A DNA stretch of 64,000 bases from Treponema sp. (lineage in GTDB: Bacteria > Spirochaetota > Spirochaetia > Treponematales > Breznakiellaceae): assembly GCA_031274285.1 (NCBI GenBank), contig JAISQJ010000162.1:1-64000 (forward strand). The letters are read 5' to 3'. Position 1 is the stretch's first letter. Each line of letters begins with the position of its first letter. Positions 43,048 through 52,428 of the stretch are shown piece after piece. Position numbers and translations under genes: made by a program. A model generated the notes under the pieces. That model saw only the letters and a list, made by a program, of their open reading frames with translations. It searched no databases and was not told the DNA's origin.

Positions 43048-43154
43048 GAGGGGGGAACGGCGCAGCCGCCCGCGGCTGCGCCGGAGGGGGGAACGGCGCA
43101 GCCGCCCGCGGCTGCGCCGGAGGGGGGAGACCGCGGCACCTGTGCCGTCCCCCC
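43047..43154. repeat. Tandem 36-base hairpin repeat
   Basis: Two complete 36-base units (43,047-43,082 and 43,083-43,118) and the start of a third. Each contains an 11-bp perfect inverted repeat (GGCGCAGCCGC, 2-base loop) at 43,059-43,082 and 43,095-43,118. A third hairpin (43,120-43,154) flanked by AGGGGGGA/TCCCCCCT follows. The open frame across it (42,943-43,164, repeated P-E-G-G-T-A-Q-P) is a by-product of the repeat, not a gene. Confidence 0.75.
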
Positions 43155-43179
43155 TACAACTTAACAGGATCCGGCGGGA

Positions 43180-43467
43180 TTAGGGATTTTTTCTGGGAGG
43201 CCGGCGGGCGCCGAAGAGGGGGGCAAAATATTTGTCCACATCGAATTTTTTGAGCACCACCTTGAGGAGCAGCCGGTACACCACAAAGCTTATGGCGATG
43301 GGGAGTATGAGGATGACGATGAGCCCCCACTGCTGGGCGGATTCCGGAATAAAGGCGATGATCCGTGAGTACATGAGCAGCAGCAGCAAAAAACTGATGA
43401 TATAGAGCAGCACGTTAAATACGGTGGCCCCCAGGATAAAGAGCAGGGTATTAGTCCGTTTGTTCAT
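43180..43467 (-). CDS. Small two- to three-helix membrane protein
   Basis: 95 residues. Three membrane helices (about 8-32, 46-64 and 62-75) and a basic C-terminus (P-P-R-K-N-P). It overlaps the end of lspA by 17 bases and is probably the second gene of that operon. Family not recognised. Confidence 0.65.
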   Translation of the reverse strand: MNKRTNTLLFILGATVFNVLLYIISFLLLLLMYSRIIAFIPESAQQWGLIVILILPIAISFVVYRLLLKVVLKKFDVDKYFAPLFGARRPPRKNP

Positions 43468-43999
43468 TGATCGTTCCCTCCCCCGGCGATTTTTTTGATC
43501 CGGTTATGATGGTGATAAGAAAAAGGGCGCAGCAAACTACCACACTTGAATCGGCGATATTAAACGTGGGGAACCGCTCCATCCAAAAAAGGCCGAAAAA
43601 TTTTACGCTGATAAAATCCACTACCCCGTCGGGCCTAAAGATACGGTCGATGATATTCCCCAGGCCGCCGCCCACGATCCCCGCCAGGGCCCAGCGCTGG
43701 GGGGTGGAGAATTCCTGGGACCGCATGTAATACCAGAGCAGAAAAGCCAGCACCAGGATGGGGACCAGGATAAACAAAAAGGGCCGCAGGTTTTCCGGCA
43801 GGTTATGTCCCAGGCTGAAGGCGATTGCCTTGTTCCGCACATGGACGATGTACACGAGGCCGTTGTCAAACACGTCTTTGATCAGGCTGCCTTCCCGGGG
43901 CCACCTGCCGACGATGAAGGATTTAACTCCCTGATCAAGCAGGATTATCAGGGCAGTCAGGCTGAAGGGCAGCAGCTTTCCTTTGATATCTTCGCTCAC
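43451..43999 (-). CDS. lspA: Lipoprotein signal peptidase (signal peptidase II)
   Basis: 182 residues from the GTG at 43,999, preceded by GGAG. Four membrane segments. The motif N-K-A-I-A-F-S-L-G matches the conserved N-x-x-x-A-F-S, and the two catalytic aspartates are in N-I-I-D-R and F-N-I-A-D-S. It cleaves lipid-modified prolipoproteins at the cysteine, as needed for the lipoproteins encoded elsewhere in this window. Confidence 0.95.
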   Translation of the reverse strand: MSEDIKGKLLPFSLTALIILLDQGVKSFIVGRWPREGSLIKDVFDNGLVYIVHVRNKAIAFSLGHNLPENLRPFLFILVPILVLAFLLWYYMRSQEFSTPQRWALAGIVGGGLGNIIDRIFRPDGVVDFISVKFFGLFWMERFPTFNIADSSVVVCCALFLITIITGSKKSPGEGTINEQTD

Positions 44000-44030
44000 A
44001 TATACTCCGTTTTTATGCGCCCCCGCACAG

Positions 44031-44804
44031 CTAGAGGCCGGTGGGAACGTCAAGAAATTCGCTGTCGATGGATAAATCCACGGCGCAGCGTTCCATCATC
44101 CGGCGGACTCCCCATACCTCGGTGGCATAGTGGCCCCCGGAAATCATGTTCAGCCCCGCCTCCTGGGCTTCCGGGTAGACGGAATGACTCGCTTCCCCGG
44201 TGACGTAGAGATCGATTCCCGCTTCAATGGCCTGCAGGGCTTCCCGTGGCGCACCCCCGGAGATTACCGCGCAGGTTCCGTTCAATTCCCTGCCGAAGGG
44301 AAATACCCCCAAGGCCGGACGGCCCATAAAACTGATCCGCTTTACCGCCTCCTCGATGGGGATGGGAGGATCGAGCAGCCCCTTATACCCTATTTTACGG
44401 CCATGGTATAGGCCGAAGGGTTCCGGTTCCTTAAGTCCCAAAAGTTCCGCCAGGGCCGCATTATTTCCCAGCCGGGGGTGCTGATCCAGGGGCAGGTGCA
44501 CCGCATAGAGGGCGATGTTGTGATCCAGGAGGTACTTGAGCCGCCCCCGGTGGTTCCCTGTTACCGCCAGGGGGGCGCCCCAGAACAGGCCGTGGTGCAC
44601 AAAGAGCAGCCCCGCGCCGCAGGAGGCGGCACGGGTAATGGTTTCCAGGTTCGCATCCACCGCAAAGGCGATTTTTCCTAGTTCCGACCCGTCGTTATCT
44701 ACCTGCAGGCCGTTCATGGAATCGTCGATGCCGGCAAACCCGTCGATGTCCAAGAGGCTTTTGAAATACGCGTCCAGGGTCCGGGTACTAAAGGCAGATA
44801 TCAC
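44031..44804 (-). CDS. Nif3/DUF34-family dinuclear metal protein
   Basis: 257 residues from a GTG at 44,804, which follows the upstream stop by 4 bases; a TTG at 44,831 is the alternative. Metal-ligand motifs are seen: V-H-H-G-L near residue 70, H-L-P-L-D-Q-H near 103, and G-G-H-Y-A-T-E near 230. The role of this universal family is unsettled; proposals include GTP cyclohydrolase-like or metal-insertion functions. Confidence 0.88.
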   Translation of the reverse strand: MISAFSTRTLDAYFKSLLDIDGFAGIDDSMNGLQVDNDGSELGKIAFAVDANLETITRAASCGAGLLFVHHGLFWGAPLAVTGNHRGRLKYLLDHNIALYAVHLPLDQHPRLGNNAALAELLGLKEPEPFGLYHGRKIGYKGLLDPPIPIEEAVKRISFMGRPALGVFPFGRELNGTCAVISGGAPREALQAIEAGIDLYVTGEASHSVYPEAQEAGLNMISGGHYATEVWGVRRMMERCAVDLSIDSEFLDVPTGL

Positions 44805-44808
44805 CCGC

Positions 44809-46293
44809 TTAGTATAAATCGAGATCCCCAAAATTCCAATACCGGGTTTCCAGTTCCAGGACCGGACGGCCCTGGAACCGGGTTCCGGCCTCCGAATCCC
44901 CGGCGGGAATCCTGCCGGGGACGGTAAGCTGACAGAAGCGGGCGATGAGGGCGGCGGTGTACCGGCTGGAACTCAGGGCCTCCGAGCCCGGAAAAACACC
45001 GCGGCCCGATCCCCTAGACCGGCCCGGAAACAGGGCGGAGTAGAGGGAACGCTCCGCGGGGAAATCCGTGTAGTCCAGGGGCCCCGCCCCCTCCATGGCG
45101 GCCAGGGCCGCGGGGCCGCCGGAATTCCGCAGGGCGGAAAAGAGGGCTGCGTAGCTCCCCTCCCCGCCGCCCAGGGCCCGGTCGGAAACCAGGTACAACA
45201 CAGGGCAGGCGGGCCGGGGTACCGTTCCCAGGCCGCCGATCCGCTCCGGCCGCAGCCGGGCGGCCCAGTTTCGCAGGGACTCCAGGATCCGGGGGCCGGC
45301 ACTTCGTTCCGGGGCCGGCGCCGGGTCCCAGGCGGTCCACAGGCGGCTTTCCACCGCCACGAGGCCGCGGACGCCGTAGGGAAGGGGGCTCCGCGCGGGA
45401 AGGCCGGTCCGGCGGGCGGCCGCCGGGCCCCAGATCCCGGGATAGCCCGGCCCGGAGGACTCCGGGACCAGGGAAACCAGGGCGGCCCCCCCGGCGCCCC
45501 AGCCCGCAAGGAAAAGGAGGTCCCCATCCGCGGCGGGAGCCAGGGCCGCCAGGTTTTCTTTGACGTAGGGAAGGAGGAATGTCAGCTCCCGCCGCCTCCC
45601 CTCCTCCAGGGCCCGGCCGAAATCATTGGCCTTTTTTAAGACGGTCCCCTTGCGGAAGGCGGACCAAAGCCCGGCCAGGTCCAGGGGGGAAAGGAAACCG
45701 GGCCGGGTATAGCTAATCACGGTAAAGCCCCGGTCCCCCAGGGCGGAACAGACGCCGTCCACCGCATCCAGGCCGCCGAAGTCCGGGGGGACCAGGAAGA
45801 TGACCGGCCGGGCCGAGGAAGGACCGGCCGGGGAATCCGCCGCCGGGGGGGATTCCCGGCCTTCCCCCCCGAAAACATGCAGCTTATAGCCGCCGAAGGC
45901 CCCGTTCCTGCCCCGCACCTGAACCACCAGCCGCGCTCCCGCGGGGGGAAGGTCCGGAGGGGCGAACCATAGGGCCATTCCGGTAACCAGGACCAGGAAA
46001 ACCAGGGCGGAAACAGTGAACAGGGGGCCCCGTTGGCGGAAACCTGCGATATGGCGGCTCCCCTTGAGGAGGGGGCCGAGGTTCATCAGAGCCATAAAAC
46101 CTTGATTCGCCAGCAGGGGAACACATTCGGGCCGGTACCCATAGGCGGGGAAGAGGGCGCATGCCACCCCCAGGGCCAGGACGGGAAACCATGCGATGCC
46201 GTCCAGGGGCCACAGACCCTTGAACAGGGGACGGACCAGGAAGATCAGTACGAAAAGAGAGCTCAGAAACTCCGGAATCCAAATTTCCCGCAT
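44809..46293 (-). CDS. Membrane protein with alpha/beta-hydrolase-like domain
   Basis: 494 residues. Three or four N-terminal membrane segments (residues 5-130), then a soluble domain with P-V-I-F-L-V-P-P-D-F-G-G, G-F-T-V-I-S-Y-T-R-P-G-F and L-F-L-A-G-W-G-A-G-G-A-A-L-V, which looks like an alpha/beta-hydrolase core with the nucleophile elbow altered (G-W-G-A-G instead of G-x-S-x-G). The catalytic serine may therefore be missing. Very GC-rich, with long low-complexity stretches. Family not firmly recognised. Confidence 0.55.
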   Translation of the reverse strand: MREIWIPEFLSSLFVLIFLVRPLFKGLWPLDGIAWFPVLALGVACALFPAYGYRPECVPLLANQGFMALMNLGPLLKGSRHIAGFRQRGPLFTVSALVFLVLVTGMALWFAPPDLPPAGARLVVQVRGRNGAFGGYKLHVFGGEGRESPPAADSPAGPSSARPVIFLVPPDFGGLDAVDGVCSALGDRGFTVISYTRPGFLSPLDLAGLWSAFRKGTVLKKANDFGRALEEGRRRELTFLLPYVKENLAALAPAADGDLLFLAGWGAGGAALVSLVPESSGPGYPGIWGPAAARRTGLPARSPLPYGVRGLVAVESRLWTAWDPAPAPERSAGPRILESLRNWAARLRPERIGGLGTVPRPACPVLYLVSDRALGGGEGSYAALFSALRNSGGPAALAAMEGAGPLDYTDFPAERSLYSALFPGRSRGSGRGVFPGSEALSSSRYTAALIARFCQLTVPGRIPAGDSEAGTRFQGRPVLELETRYWNFGDLDLY

Positions 46294-46373
46294 GGTCCCC
46301 TATTTTACCGTAAATTCTCGTATACTTATAGGGAATCGTCGGCGGGTCCGGTATCTTTATCCCCCGGAACGCA

Positions 46374-46402
46374 TTGATCCCCGCTGCGATTCCAGGTATT
46401 AT
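46374..46402 (+). promoter_or_regulatory. Promoter of the HDOD gene
   Basis: TTGATC (46,374-46,379) and TATTAT (46,397-46,402) with a 17-base spacer, about 50 bases before the GTG start. Confidence 0.5.
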
Positions 46403-46455
46403 AAGATGGTCAGTGATGGCAAAGCTTTTGGAAAACCTGGAAAGGAAGGCACAGA

Positions 46456-47949
46456 GTGGCAGCCCAGGAGCTGATTGTTGATGAGGTAAAGGTAAGAAAG
46501 GCGATACAGGCAGGGGTGCCCCTTACCATCACCACGTTTACCCTGCCCCATGAAATCGAACTATACATAGAGCAGATATTGGCCCTGTTCCTGCAGGAAG
46601 TCCATCAGGAAAAACTGAAGGACTATATTGTCTACTGCGTCCAGGAGCTGGCGGTGAACGCCAAGAAGGCCAACACCAAGCGGGTCTACTTCATGGAGAA
46701 GGGCCTGGACCTGACCAACCCCGCACAGTACAAGGAGGGGATGAGTTCCTTTAAGGAAACCACCCTTTCCAACATCGCCCACTACCTTCAACTGCAGAAG
46801 GAGAAGGGCCTCTACATCAAGCTGATCCTCCAGGTGCGGAAGAACATTGTGTATATCGAAGTCCGCAACAACGTGGCCGTAACCAAGACGGAACTTATCC
46901 GCATCCACGATAAACTGGCCCGGTCCCGGCAGTACAACTCCCTGGAAGACGCCCTTTCCCAGGTACTGGACAATTCGGAAGGCGCCGGTCTGGGGCTGGT
47001 GATTCTGGTCCTGATGCTCAAAAAGATGGGCCTGGACGAAGACTGCTTCGACATCCTCTCCACGGATAGGGAAACCGTTGCCCGGCTCATCGTGCCCCTG
47101 GATAAGACCCGTGTGGAGAATCTTTCCCTCCTATCCAAGACCGTGGTGGATCAGGTCAACTCCCTGCCCCAGTTCCCGGAGAATATCCTGGCCATCCAGA
47201 AGATGATCAACGATCCCCGCGCCGAAATGGGGGTCATTGCCCGGCATATCTCCCAGGACCCGGCCATGACCGCGGACCTCCTCAAGATCGTCAACTCCGC
47301 CCAGTACATGCTGGTTAAGAAGGTGGATACCATCGCGGAGGCGGTAAAAATGGTGGGCATCCGGGGCATCAAGAATCTGCTCTACTCCTACGGAACCCAG
47401 AAGATCCTGGGGGACGACACCACGGATAAAAAGGCCCTGTGGGAACATTCCTACAAGGTCGCCTTCTATGCGTACAACATGGTCAGGAATTTTAAGCGGG
47501 AAAAAAACTTGCTGGATGATATTTACGTCAGCGGCATCCTTCACGACATGGGGAAGATCGTTTTTTCCAATGTCCACCCCGAACTGCTCAACAATATCCG
47601 CAGCTTCTGCCAGGAGAAGGGTCTGCCCCTGTCCACCTTTGAGGACCTTTCCGCCGGCCTTAACCATGCGGAAATCGGCGCCCTCATCGCGGAGAAGTGG
47701 AATTTCCCCGAACCCCTGGTCATGGCTATCCGCTACCACCACGATCCGGATTCCGCCGCCCCGGAGTACCGGGACCTGGTCCAGGCGGTGTACCTGGCCA
47801 ACATGTTCTGCGAATATGAAAATAAGAATGTCGTCTTTGATCAGTTTGATGTGGCGGTACTGGACTCCTACGGAATTACTTCGAAAAAACAGATGGACAG
47901 CATGATCTACCAATTCGCCCAGGGCTTTAACAAGGAAAAAGAACAGTAA
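46456..47949 (+). CDS. GHKL-ATPase-like / HDOD domain fusion protein
   Basis: 497 residues from GTG, preceded by GGAAGG. The N-terminal 215 residues contain an E-L-A-V-N-A-K-K-A-N motif (near residue 64) like the N-box of histidine-kinase ATPases and G-A-G-L-G-L (near 177) like a G2 box. Residues about 225-430 are an HDOD domain (L-P-Q-F-P-E-N-I-L-A-I, L-L-K-I-V-N-S-A-Q-Y, H-D-M-G-K-I, A-I-R-Y-H-H-D-P). No phosphorylatable histidine domain or receiver is present. It is a likely cytoplasmic regulator; spirochaetes have such hybrids. Confidence 0.8.
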   Translation: MAAQELIVDEVKVRKAIQAGVPLTITTFTLPHEIELYIEQILALFLQEVHQEKLKDYIVYCVQELAVNAKKANTKRVYFMEKGLDLTNPAQYKEGMSSFKETTLSNIAHYLQLQKEKGLYIKLILQVRKNIVYIEVRNNVAVTKTELIRIHDKLARSRQYNSLEDALSQVLDNSEGAGLGLVILVLMLKKMGLDEDCFDILSTDRETVARLIVPLDKTRVENLSLLSKTVVDQVNSLPQFPENILAIQKMINDPRAEMGVIARHISQDPAMTADLLKIVNSAQYMLVKKVDTIAEAVKMVGIRGIKNLLYSYGTQKILGDDTTDKKALWEHSYKVAFYAYNMVRNFKREKNLLDDIYVSGILHDMGKIVFSNVHPELLNNIRSFCQEKGLPLSTFEDLSAGLNHAEIGALIAEKWNFPEPLVMAIRYHHDPDSAAPEYRDLVQAVYLANMFCEYENKNVVFDQFDVAVLDSYGITSKKQMDSMIYQFAQGFNKEKEQ

Positions 47950-47972
47950 CTTTAGACTGCGGAGTAAAAACA

Positions 47973-49760
47973 TTAGGCCGGTGTAGCCGGCAATGTAAGG
48001 GTTACGCGGGTCCCCCGGCCTTTTTCACTTTGGTAAAAAAGGCCATAACCGGGTCCGTACATCAGCCTAAGGCGCTTAGCTACATTGGCCGCCCCATAGC
48101 CGCCGTTAACCCTTCCATTGTTTAGTTTTTCCGCCTCTTCGGCGGTCATGCCAATCCCATCGTCCTGTATGTATATTCTTAAAATACCATCCCCCGGTTC
48201 AATCTTCACCAGGATGCTGCCGGTCCCGGATTCTTTTTCCAAAATACCATGGATAATAGCATTCTCCACAATGGGCTGCAGGATAGTCCTAGGCACCATA
48301 CAGGAGAGGGATTCTTCAGGATATTCACAGCGGTAACATAGCACATTTTCAAAACGCATATTTTGTAGATCAACATAGGCCTGAACATGGGCCAATTCGT
48401 TTTGCAGGGGGACGATATTTTTTCCCCCGCCCAGAGCGGCTTGGTAAAATTGCGCCAGGGCATCCACAGCAACGCTGACCTTCTCGTTACGGCCGTTTTT
48501 TGCGAGCCAATTAATCATCTCCAAAGTGTTGTAGAGAAAGTGCGGATTGATCTGTTCCTGCAGCACCTGTAATTCATAGCTTTTTAATTCCATGCCGCTC
48601 TGGTATTTGTATTCAGCAAAATCCTGTAGATTTTTTACCATTGTGTTGTAATTGACGATGAGTTGGCCAATTTCATCCCTGCCGGCGTATTCGGTGATGG
48701 GTGTGAGGGTTCCATTATTGGTGGTCTGCATATAATCAATAAGTATCTTGACCCTGGCAGTTAAATTGGAAAATTCTATCTTAAAGAAAAAACCCGCAAT
48801 ACAACTCAGCAGTATAAGTATCAAGAAGGCAGCGAGCTGTAACTGACGGCTGTCACTGCGTATGGAATTTAAAGGGATGACGGTAATAAGATTGGTACGG
48901 TAATTACCAATAGGCGCCTGATAAACAATATAGTCCCGCCCTAGTACAGTCTTGTACTGCCCCGTAGTATCATCGGCCCTGGTTTTATAGGGCACAAAAT
49001 TCTCTAACTGAATATCGCCGGGAAATGATCCGATGGAGGCGATAATTTCTTGTTTATAATTTAGGATATAGGAAATTGTACCATCAATAGAGCTATTCTT
49101 ATTCAGGATATCGGTAAAATCCGTTAACGGAATATCGATTCTTACGATGCCGAAAAGATCCTGGTAATTTTCTGAACTGCAGATAGTCCTGGCATAAAAG
49201 GTACGATGGTCTTCTCCCTGCCTGATCCAGGCCGGTGGACATAGTAAAAATGACCTCCGGTGCTGTGCAAAAAATGTTTTAAACTCCCTGAACCATATAT
49301 CATTTTTTACAGCGTCGAAACTAAAATAGTTTATCCCATTGGCGAGGATACCCAGTTTACCGTCAAAGTATAAATAAAAGCCGGCAATGGAGGATCGGCT
49401 AACCGTGGTGTATATCGCATGTTCCAAGTACCTTTTTACAGTATTCATCTCGTTGGCGGAATAATCCTCCATCCTATTCTGGTTATGATAAAGAGTTTGA
49501 AAATAATCTATTCGTGACAGGGTAAAGGCCAGGGTATCATAATTGGAAATATTTTCCTTTAAATACTGTAATGTTTGTTGAAAGTTCGCCGTTGCCGAAT
49601 ACTGCAGTTGATGTTCCAAAAGGCCCGCCACATAAGAAGCCAAGCCAAAATTTATTAGGAGCAGGGGGGCAATAAAAATGACAATATACAGCCGGTTAAG
49701 TTTTTTAGAAAATGGAATATCATAACGAAAAATATCAAGGATTGTACGAAGTTTACTCAT
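47973..49760 (-). CDS. YesM-type sensor histidine kinase
   Basis: 595 residues. A short cytoplasmic N-terminus, a membrane helix near 25-45, a large extracytoplasmic sensor (about 50-285), a second helix near 290, a HAMP-like linker, then the His_kinase (L-Q-E-Q-I-N-P-H-F-L-Y-N-T-L) region with the phospho-histidine and an ATPase domain with N-A-I-I-H-G and G-I-G-M. It pairs with the YesN-like regulator, whose stop overlaps its start. The pair faces the sugar importer operon and most likely senses its substrate. Confidence 0.93.
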   Translation of the reverse strand: MSKLRTILDIFRYDIPFSKKLNRLYIVIFIAPLLLINFGLASYVAGLLEHQLQYSATANFQQTLQYLKENISNYDTLAFTLSRIDYFQTLYHNQNRMEDYSANEMNTVKRYLEHAIYTTVSRSSIAGFYLYFDGKLGILANGINYFSFDAVKNDIWFREFKTFFAQHRRSFLLCPPAWIRQGEDHRTFYARTICSSENYQDLFGIVRIDIPLTDFTDILNKNSSIDGTISYILNYKQEIIASIGSFPGDIQLENFVPYKTRADDTTGQYKTVLGRDYIVYQAPIGNYRTNLITVIPLNSIRSDSRQLQLAAFLILILLSCIAGFFFKIEFSNLTARVKILIDYMQTTNNGTLTPITEYAGRDEIGQLIVNYNTMVKNLQDFAEYKYQSGMELKSYELQVLQEQINPHFLYNTLEMINWLAKNGRNEKVSVAVDALAQFYQAALGGGKNIVPLQNELAHVQAYVDLQNMRFENVLCYRCEYPEESLSCMVPRTILQPIVENAIIHGILEKESGTGSILVKIEPGDGILRIYIQDDGIGMTAEEAEKLNNGRVNGGYGAANVAKRLRLMYGPGYGLFYQSEKGRGTRVTLTLPATPA

Positions 49761-51286
49761 ACGCGATCCTTTAAGCGGTACTGGGTTGGGAGCTGACCGG
49801 TGTTTTTCTTGAATGATCTGGTAAAATAATTGGTATTGTTAAAGCCGCACCGATGGGCGATATCATGTATCTTAAGCTGCGAGAAAGTTAATAAATTTTT
49901 TGCGGTCTCGATCCGTATCTTGTTGATATAATGGTTGATGGTCATACCATGACGCTGTTTAAAGAGATAGCAGAGATAGGGGGCGGTCAAGGCCAGTTCG
50001 TCACAGAGCATGGTGATGGAAAGATTCAGATCGCCGAATTTATTATCAATAATATCACGGGCCCGATCCGCAAGCCGTCCGCCGCCTTCATGTCCATGTT
50101 CAAGGAAGGCAACCCGGTCCATAATGATGCCCATGCAGCCATCCAAAGTGGAAATATTTTCAAAAACCCCTATGGGCAGGGGCTCATTTCCGCCGACTTT
50201 CCATTCAATTGCCAACAGAAGATCATGCAGTAAAGCCTTGGTATGTTCCACCGGGGGCAGTGTCTCTGTAAAATTTTCTTTAAGTTTCTGAATATCTCTT
50301 TTTATCCCATCATACCGGCCCCGGGAAATATCGGTTTTGATATTATTAACAGCATTACAAAGGGATATATCCATGGAGAAGGAAATATCTTTCTCGGAAA
50401 GCAATTCTGACGTGCCTAAATAAAAACTTGTTTTGAGTCGAGCCTTGGCGGTGGCAAATGCATGTGATGAACGCTCAACAGAAGGAACGGTCTCCCCCAG
50501 TGCTATGGCATATTCTAGGGGAAAGAGGTTCCGGTGATTCCTGAGTATCTGGCGGATATGTTCACCATTGTTATGGAGGTTCTTACCGTGGGCAGCAGAA
50601 AACAAAAAACAGACCACCGTATTTTCCGCATCCGCATAGATGATAGGTATAAATCCGTGGCCCGCAAAAAGGCCGTTCACATCCTCCTGAAGCTGCCTGA
50701 TGTCAAGATCTTCCCCGGGGCTGTCATCAGAAATTGCAGCCTGAAAGATAAGACAAGAAAGGGGGTATCCCGGCCCAGGGCCAATGGACCCCCTCAGCTT
50801 TATTGAACCTAGGGCTTCATAAAGCTCGGCCTTATCTGCCAAGGGGCGGCTCATCATAAGGCCTAGGGCAACTCTGGAGGATAGTTCCGCCTGCCGTCCT
50901 CTGCGCTGCCGCTCCCGAAGTTCCTCCATGATTTCCCCCAGGGTCTCGCTTAACATCTCAAGATTGACAGGCTTGTTGACGTACTGTTCCGCCTTGACTT
51001 TGATTGCCGACCGTAGATATTCCTCGTCCGAATAACCGCTGAGAAACAGTATCACACAGTCGGGGAAAGCTCCACGGATATGATTTGCCAGATCAATACC
51101 ATTCATACGGGGCATCCTAATATCGGTGATCAAAATATCAGGACGCCGATCGGATAGAACTTCCAATGCCTCAATGCCGTTCCTGGCGGTTAAGACCGTA
51201 TCTATACCGATTTCATCCCAGGCGATATTATCCCGAATTCCATTCCTGGTTAATACCTCGTCATCAACCAAAAGAATTATCGACAT
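49757..51286 (-). CDS. YesN-type response regulator (receiver + AraC)
   Basis: 509 residues. Receiver domain 1-125 with acidic residues in D-D-E near 8 and phospho-acceptor aspartate in I-L-I-T-D-I-R-M-P near 55. A long central part (about 130-400) typical of this group separates it from the C-terminal AraC-type helix-turn-helix domain (L-N-L-S-I-T-M-L-C-D-E, H-D-I-A-H-R-C-G-F-N-N-T-N-Y-F-T-R-S-F-K). It is divergent from the importer operon and probably activates it. Confidence 0.93.
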   Translation of the reverse strand: MSIILLVDDEVLTRNGIRDNIAWDEIGIDTVLTARNGIEALEVLSDRRPDILITDIRMPRMNGIDLANHIRGAFPDCVILFLSGYSDEEYLRSAIKVKAEQYVNKPVNLEMLSETLGEIMEELRERQRRGRQAELSSRVALGLMMSRPLADKAELYEALGSIKLRGSIGPGPGYPLSCLIFQAAISDDSPGEDLDIRQLQEDVNGLFAGHGFIPIIYADAENTVVCFLFSAAHGKNLHNNGEHIRQILRNHRNLFPLEYAIALGETVPSVERSSHAFATAKARLKTSFYLGTSELLSEKDISFSMDISLCNAVNNIKTDISRGRYDGIKRDIQKLKENFTETLPPVEHTKALLHDLLLAIEWKVGGNEPLPIGVFENISTLDGCMGIIMDRVAFLEHGHEGGGRLADRARDIIDNKFGDLNLSITMLCDELALTAPYLCYLFKQRHGMTINHYINKIRIETAKNLLTFSQLKIHDIAHRCGFNNTNYFTRSFKKNTGQLPTQYRLKDRV

Positions 51287-51466
51287 AGCTTATAATTCTA
51301 ATATAAGTTTATAAAAAAGAAAAGTGATTTTTTCATGTTTTTTCTACAAGATATTAAGAATATGACACGGAATCATAAAAAAGTATTGTTACAGGGATAC
51401 CAAATAACCTTTATACTCACTTTATGAAATTAGGCAACCACAGCTGATTTCACTAATGGCGGGAAA
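51287..51466. promoter_or_regulatory. Divergent regulatory region, YesN side and importer side
   Basis: AT-rich 180-base gap. Facing right, TATACT at about 51,412-51,417 with a weak TTACAG box 17 bases before could serve the importer. Facing left no clear box was found. No extended inverted repeat stands out, although the AraC-type regulator should bind here. Confidence 0.4.
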
Positions 51467-52399
51467 ATGGCAATAGCGGGTAAGAAAAAAATATTTTTAA
51501 CCAAACTCTGGGAGAATCGTTTTTTATGGATCATGCTTTTACCGGCCATTACTTTTATTGTCATCTTTTCCTATATTCCCATGGGCGGCATCATAACCGC
51601 CTTTAAGGACTACAAAAACAAGATGGGCATCATAGGCAGCCCCTGGATAGGACTTGCCAACTTTAGGTATCTACTAGTTTCGGATAAGTTATGGACCCTT
51701 ACCCGTAATACCTTGGCCTATAATGCTTGTTTTATAGCCTTTGGCATGATCGTTGAGGTGGGAATTGCGGTTATCATCAGTGAGCTTCGTCTCAAAAACT
51801 TGAAAAAGGTGTTTCAGTCCATGACTTTCCTGCCATTTTTTATTTCCTGGGTTGTAGTTGCTTCAATAATGATGAGTATTTTTGGTTATGAGACCGGCGC
51901 CATTAACACTATCCTCAATGCTTTAGGCCGGGAGCGAATGAATATTTACGGTAACCCCGCCTTCTTTCCCGTGGTACTGGTACTGGTGAAGCTTTGGAAA
52001 AACACCGGCTATGGCGCTATCATTTACCTGGCCTCAATTACCGGCATGGATCAGGAAATGCTTGAGGCTGCGGAAATAGACGGTGCAAATATCTGGCAGC
52101 GAATCTGGCATATCACCATCGCATACCTGCGGCCTACCATGGTAATTATGCTGCTTTTATCCATTGGACAAATATTCCGGGGTGACTTTGGAATGTTTTA
52201 TCAGATTGTAGGCCGATCTCAATTGCTTATGGAGGTAAGTGACATAATTGATACCTTTGTATACAGATCTTTGGTTAACTCTCCAAATACCGGCATGGCT
52301 GCCGCCGCCGGTTTATATCAGAGTATCCTTTGTTTTATTTCCATATTAGCCGCCAATTTTGCGGTTAAAAAAATAGAGCCTGATTATACACTCTTTTAA
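51467..52399 (+). CDS. Carbohydrate ABC permease, LplB/UgpA type
   Basis: 310 residues with six membrane segments, an N-terminal L-P-A-I-T-F-I-V-I-F-S-Y-I-P-M-G-G and the EAA loop E-A-A-E-I-D-G-A-N near residue 205. This is the LplB/YtcP-type MalF-like permease. It starts the three-gene importer that ends with the binding protein. The ATPase subunit is not in the cluster, as is usual for this class, which shares a housekeeping ATPase. Confidence 0.92.
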   Translation: MAIAGKKKIFLTKLWENRFLWIMLLPAITFIVIFSYIPMGGIITAFKDYKNKMGIIGSPWIGLANFRYLLVSDKLWTLTRNTLAYNACFIAFGMIVEVGIAVIISELRLKNLKKVFQSMTFLPFFISWVVVASIMMSIFGYETGAINTILNALGRERMNIYGNPAFFPVVLVLVKLWKNTGYGAIIYLASITGMDQEMLEAAEIDGANIWQRIWHITIAYLRPTMVIMLLLSIGQIFRGDFGMFYQIVGRSQLLMEVSDIIDTFVYRSLVNSPNTGMAAAAGLYQSILCFISILAANFAVKKIEPDYTLF

Positions 52400-52428
52400 T
52401 CAAGGCCCAGAGAGCAAGGAAAGGTTTA

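Noticed and set aside
42943..43164. Open frame of 73 codons with repeated P-E-G-G-T-A-Q-P
   Set aside because: It is a translation of the hairpin tandem repeat and has no ribosome site.
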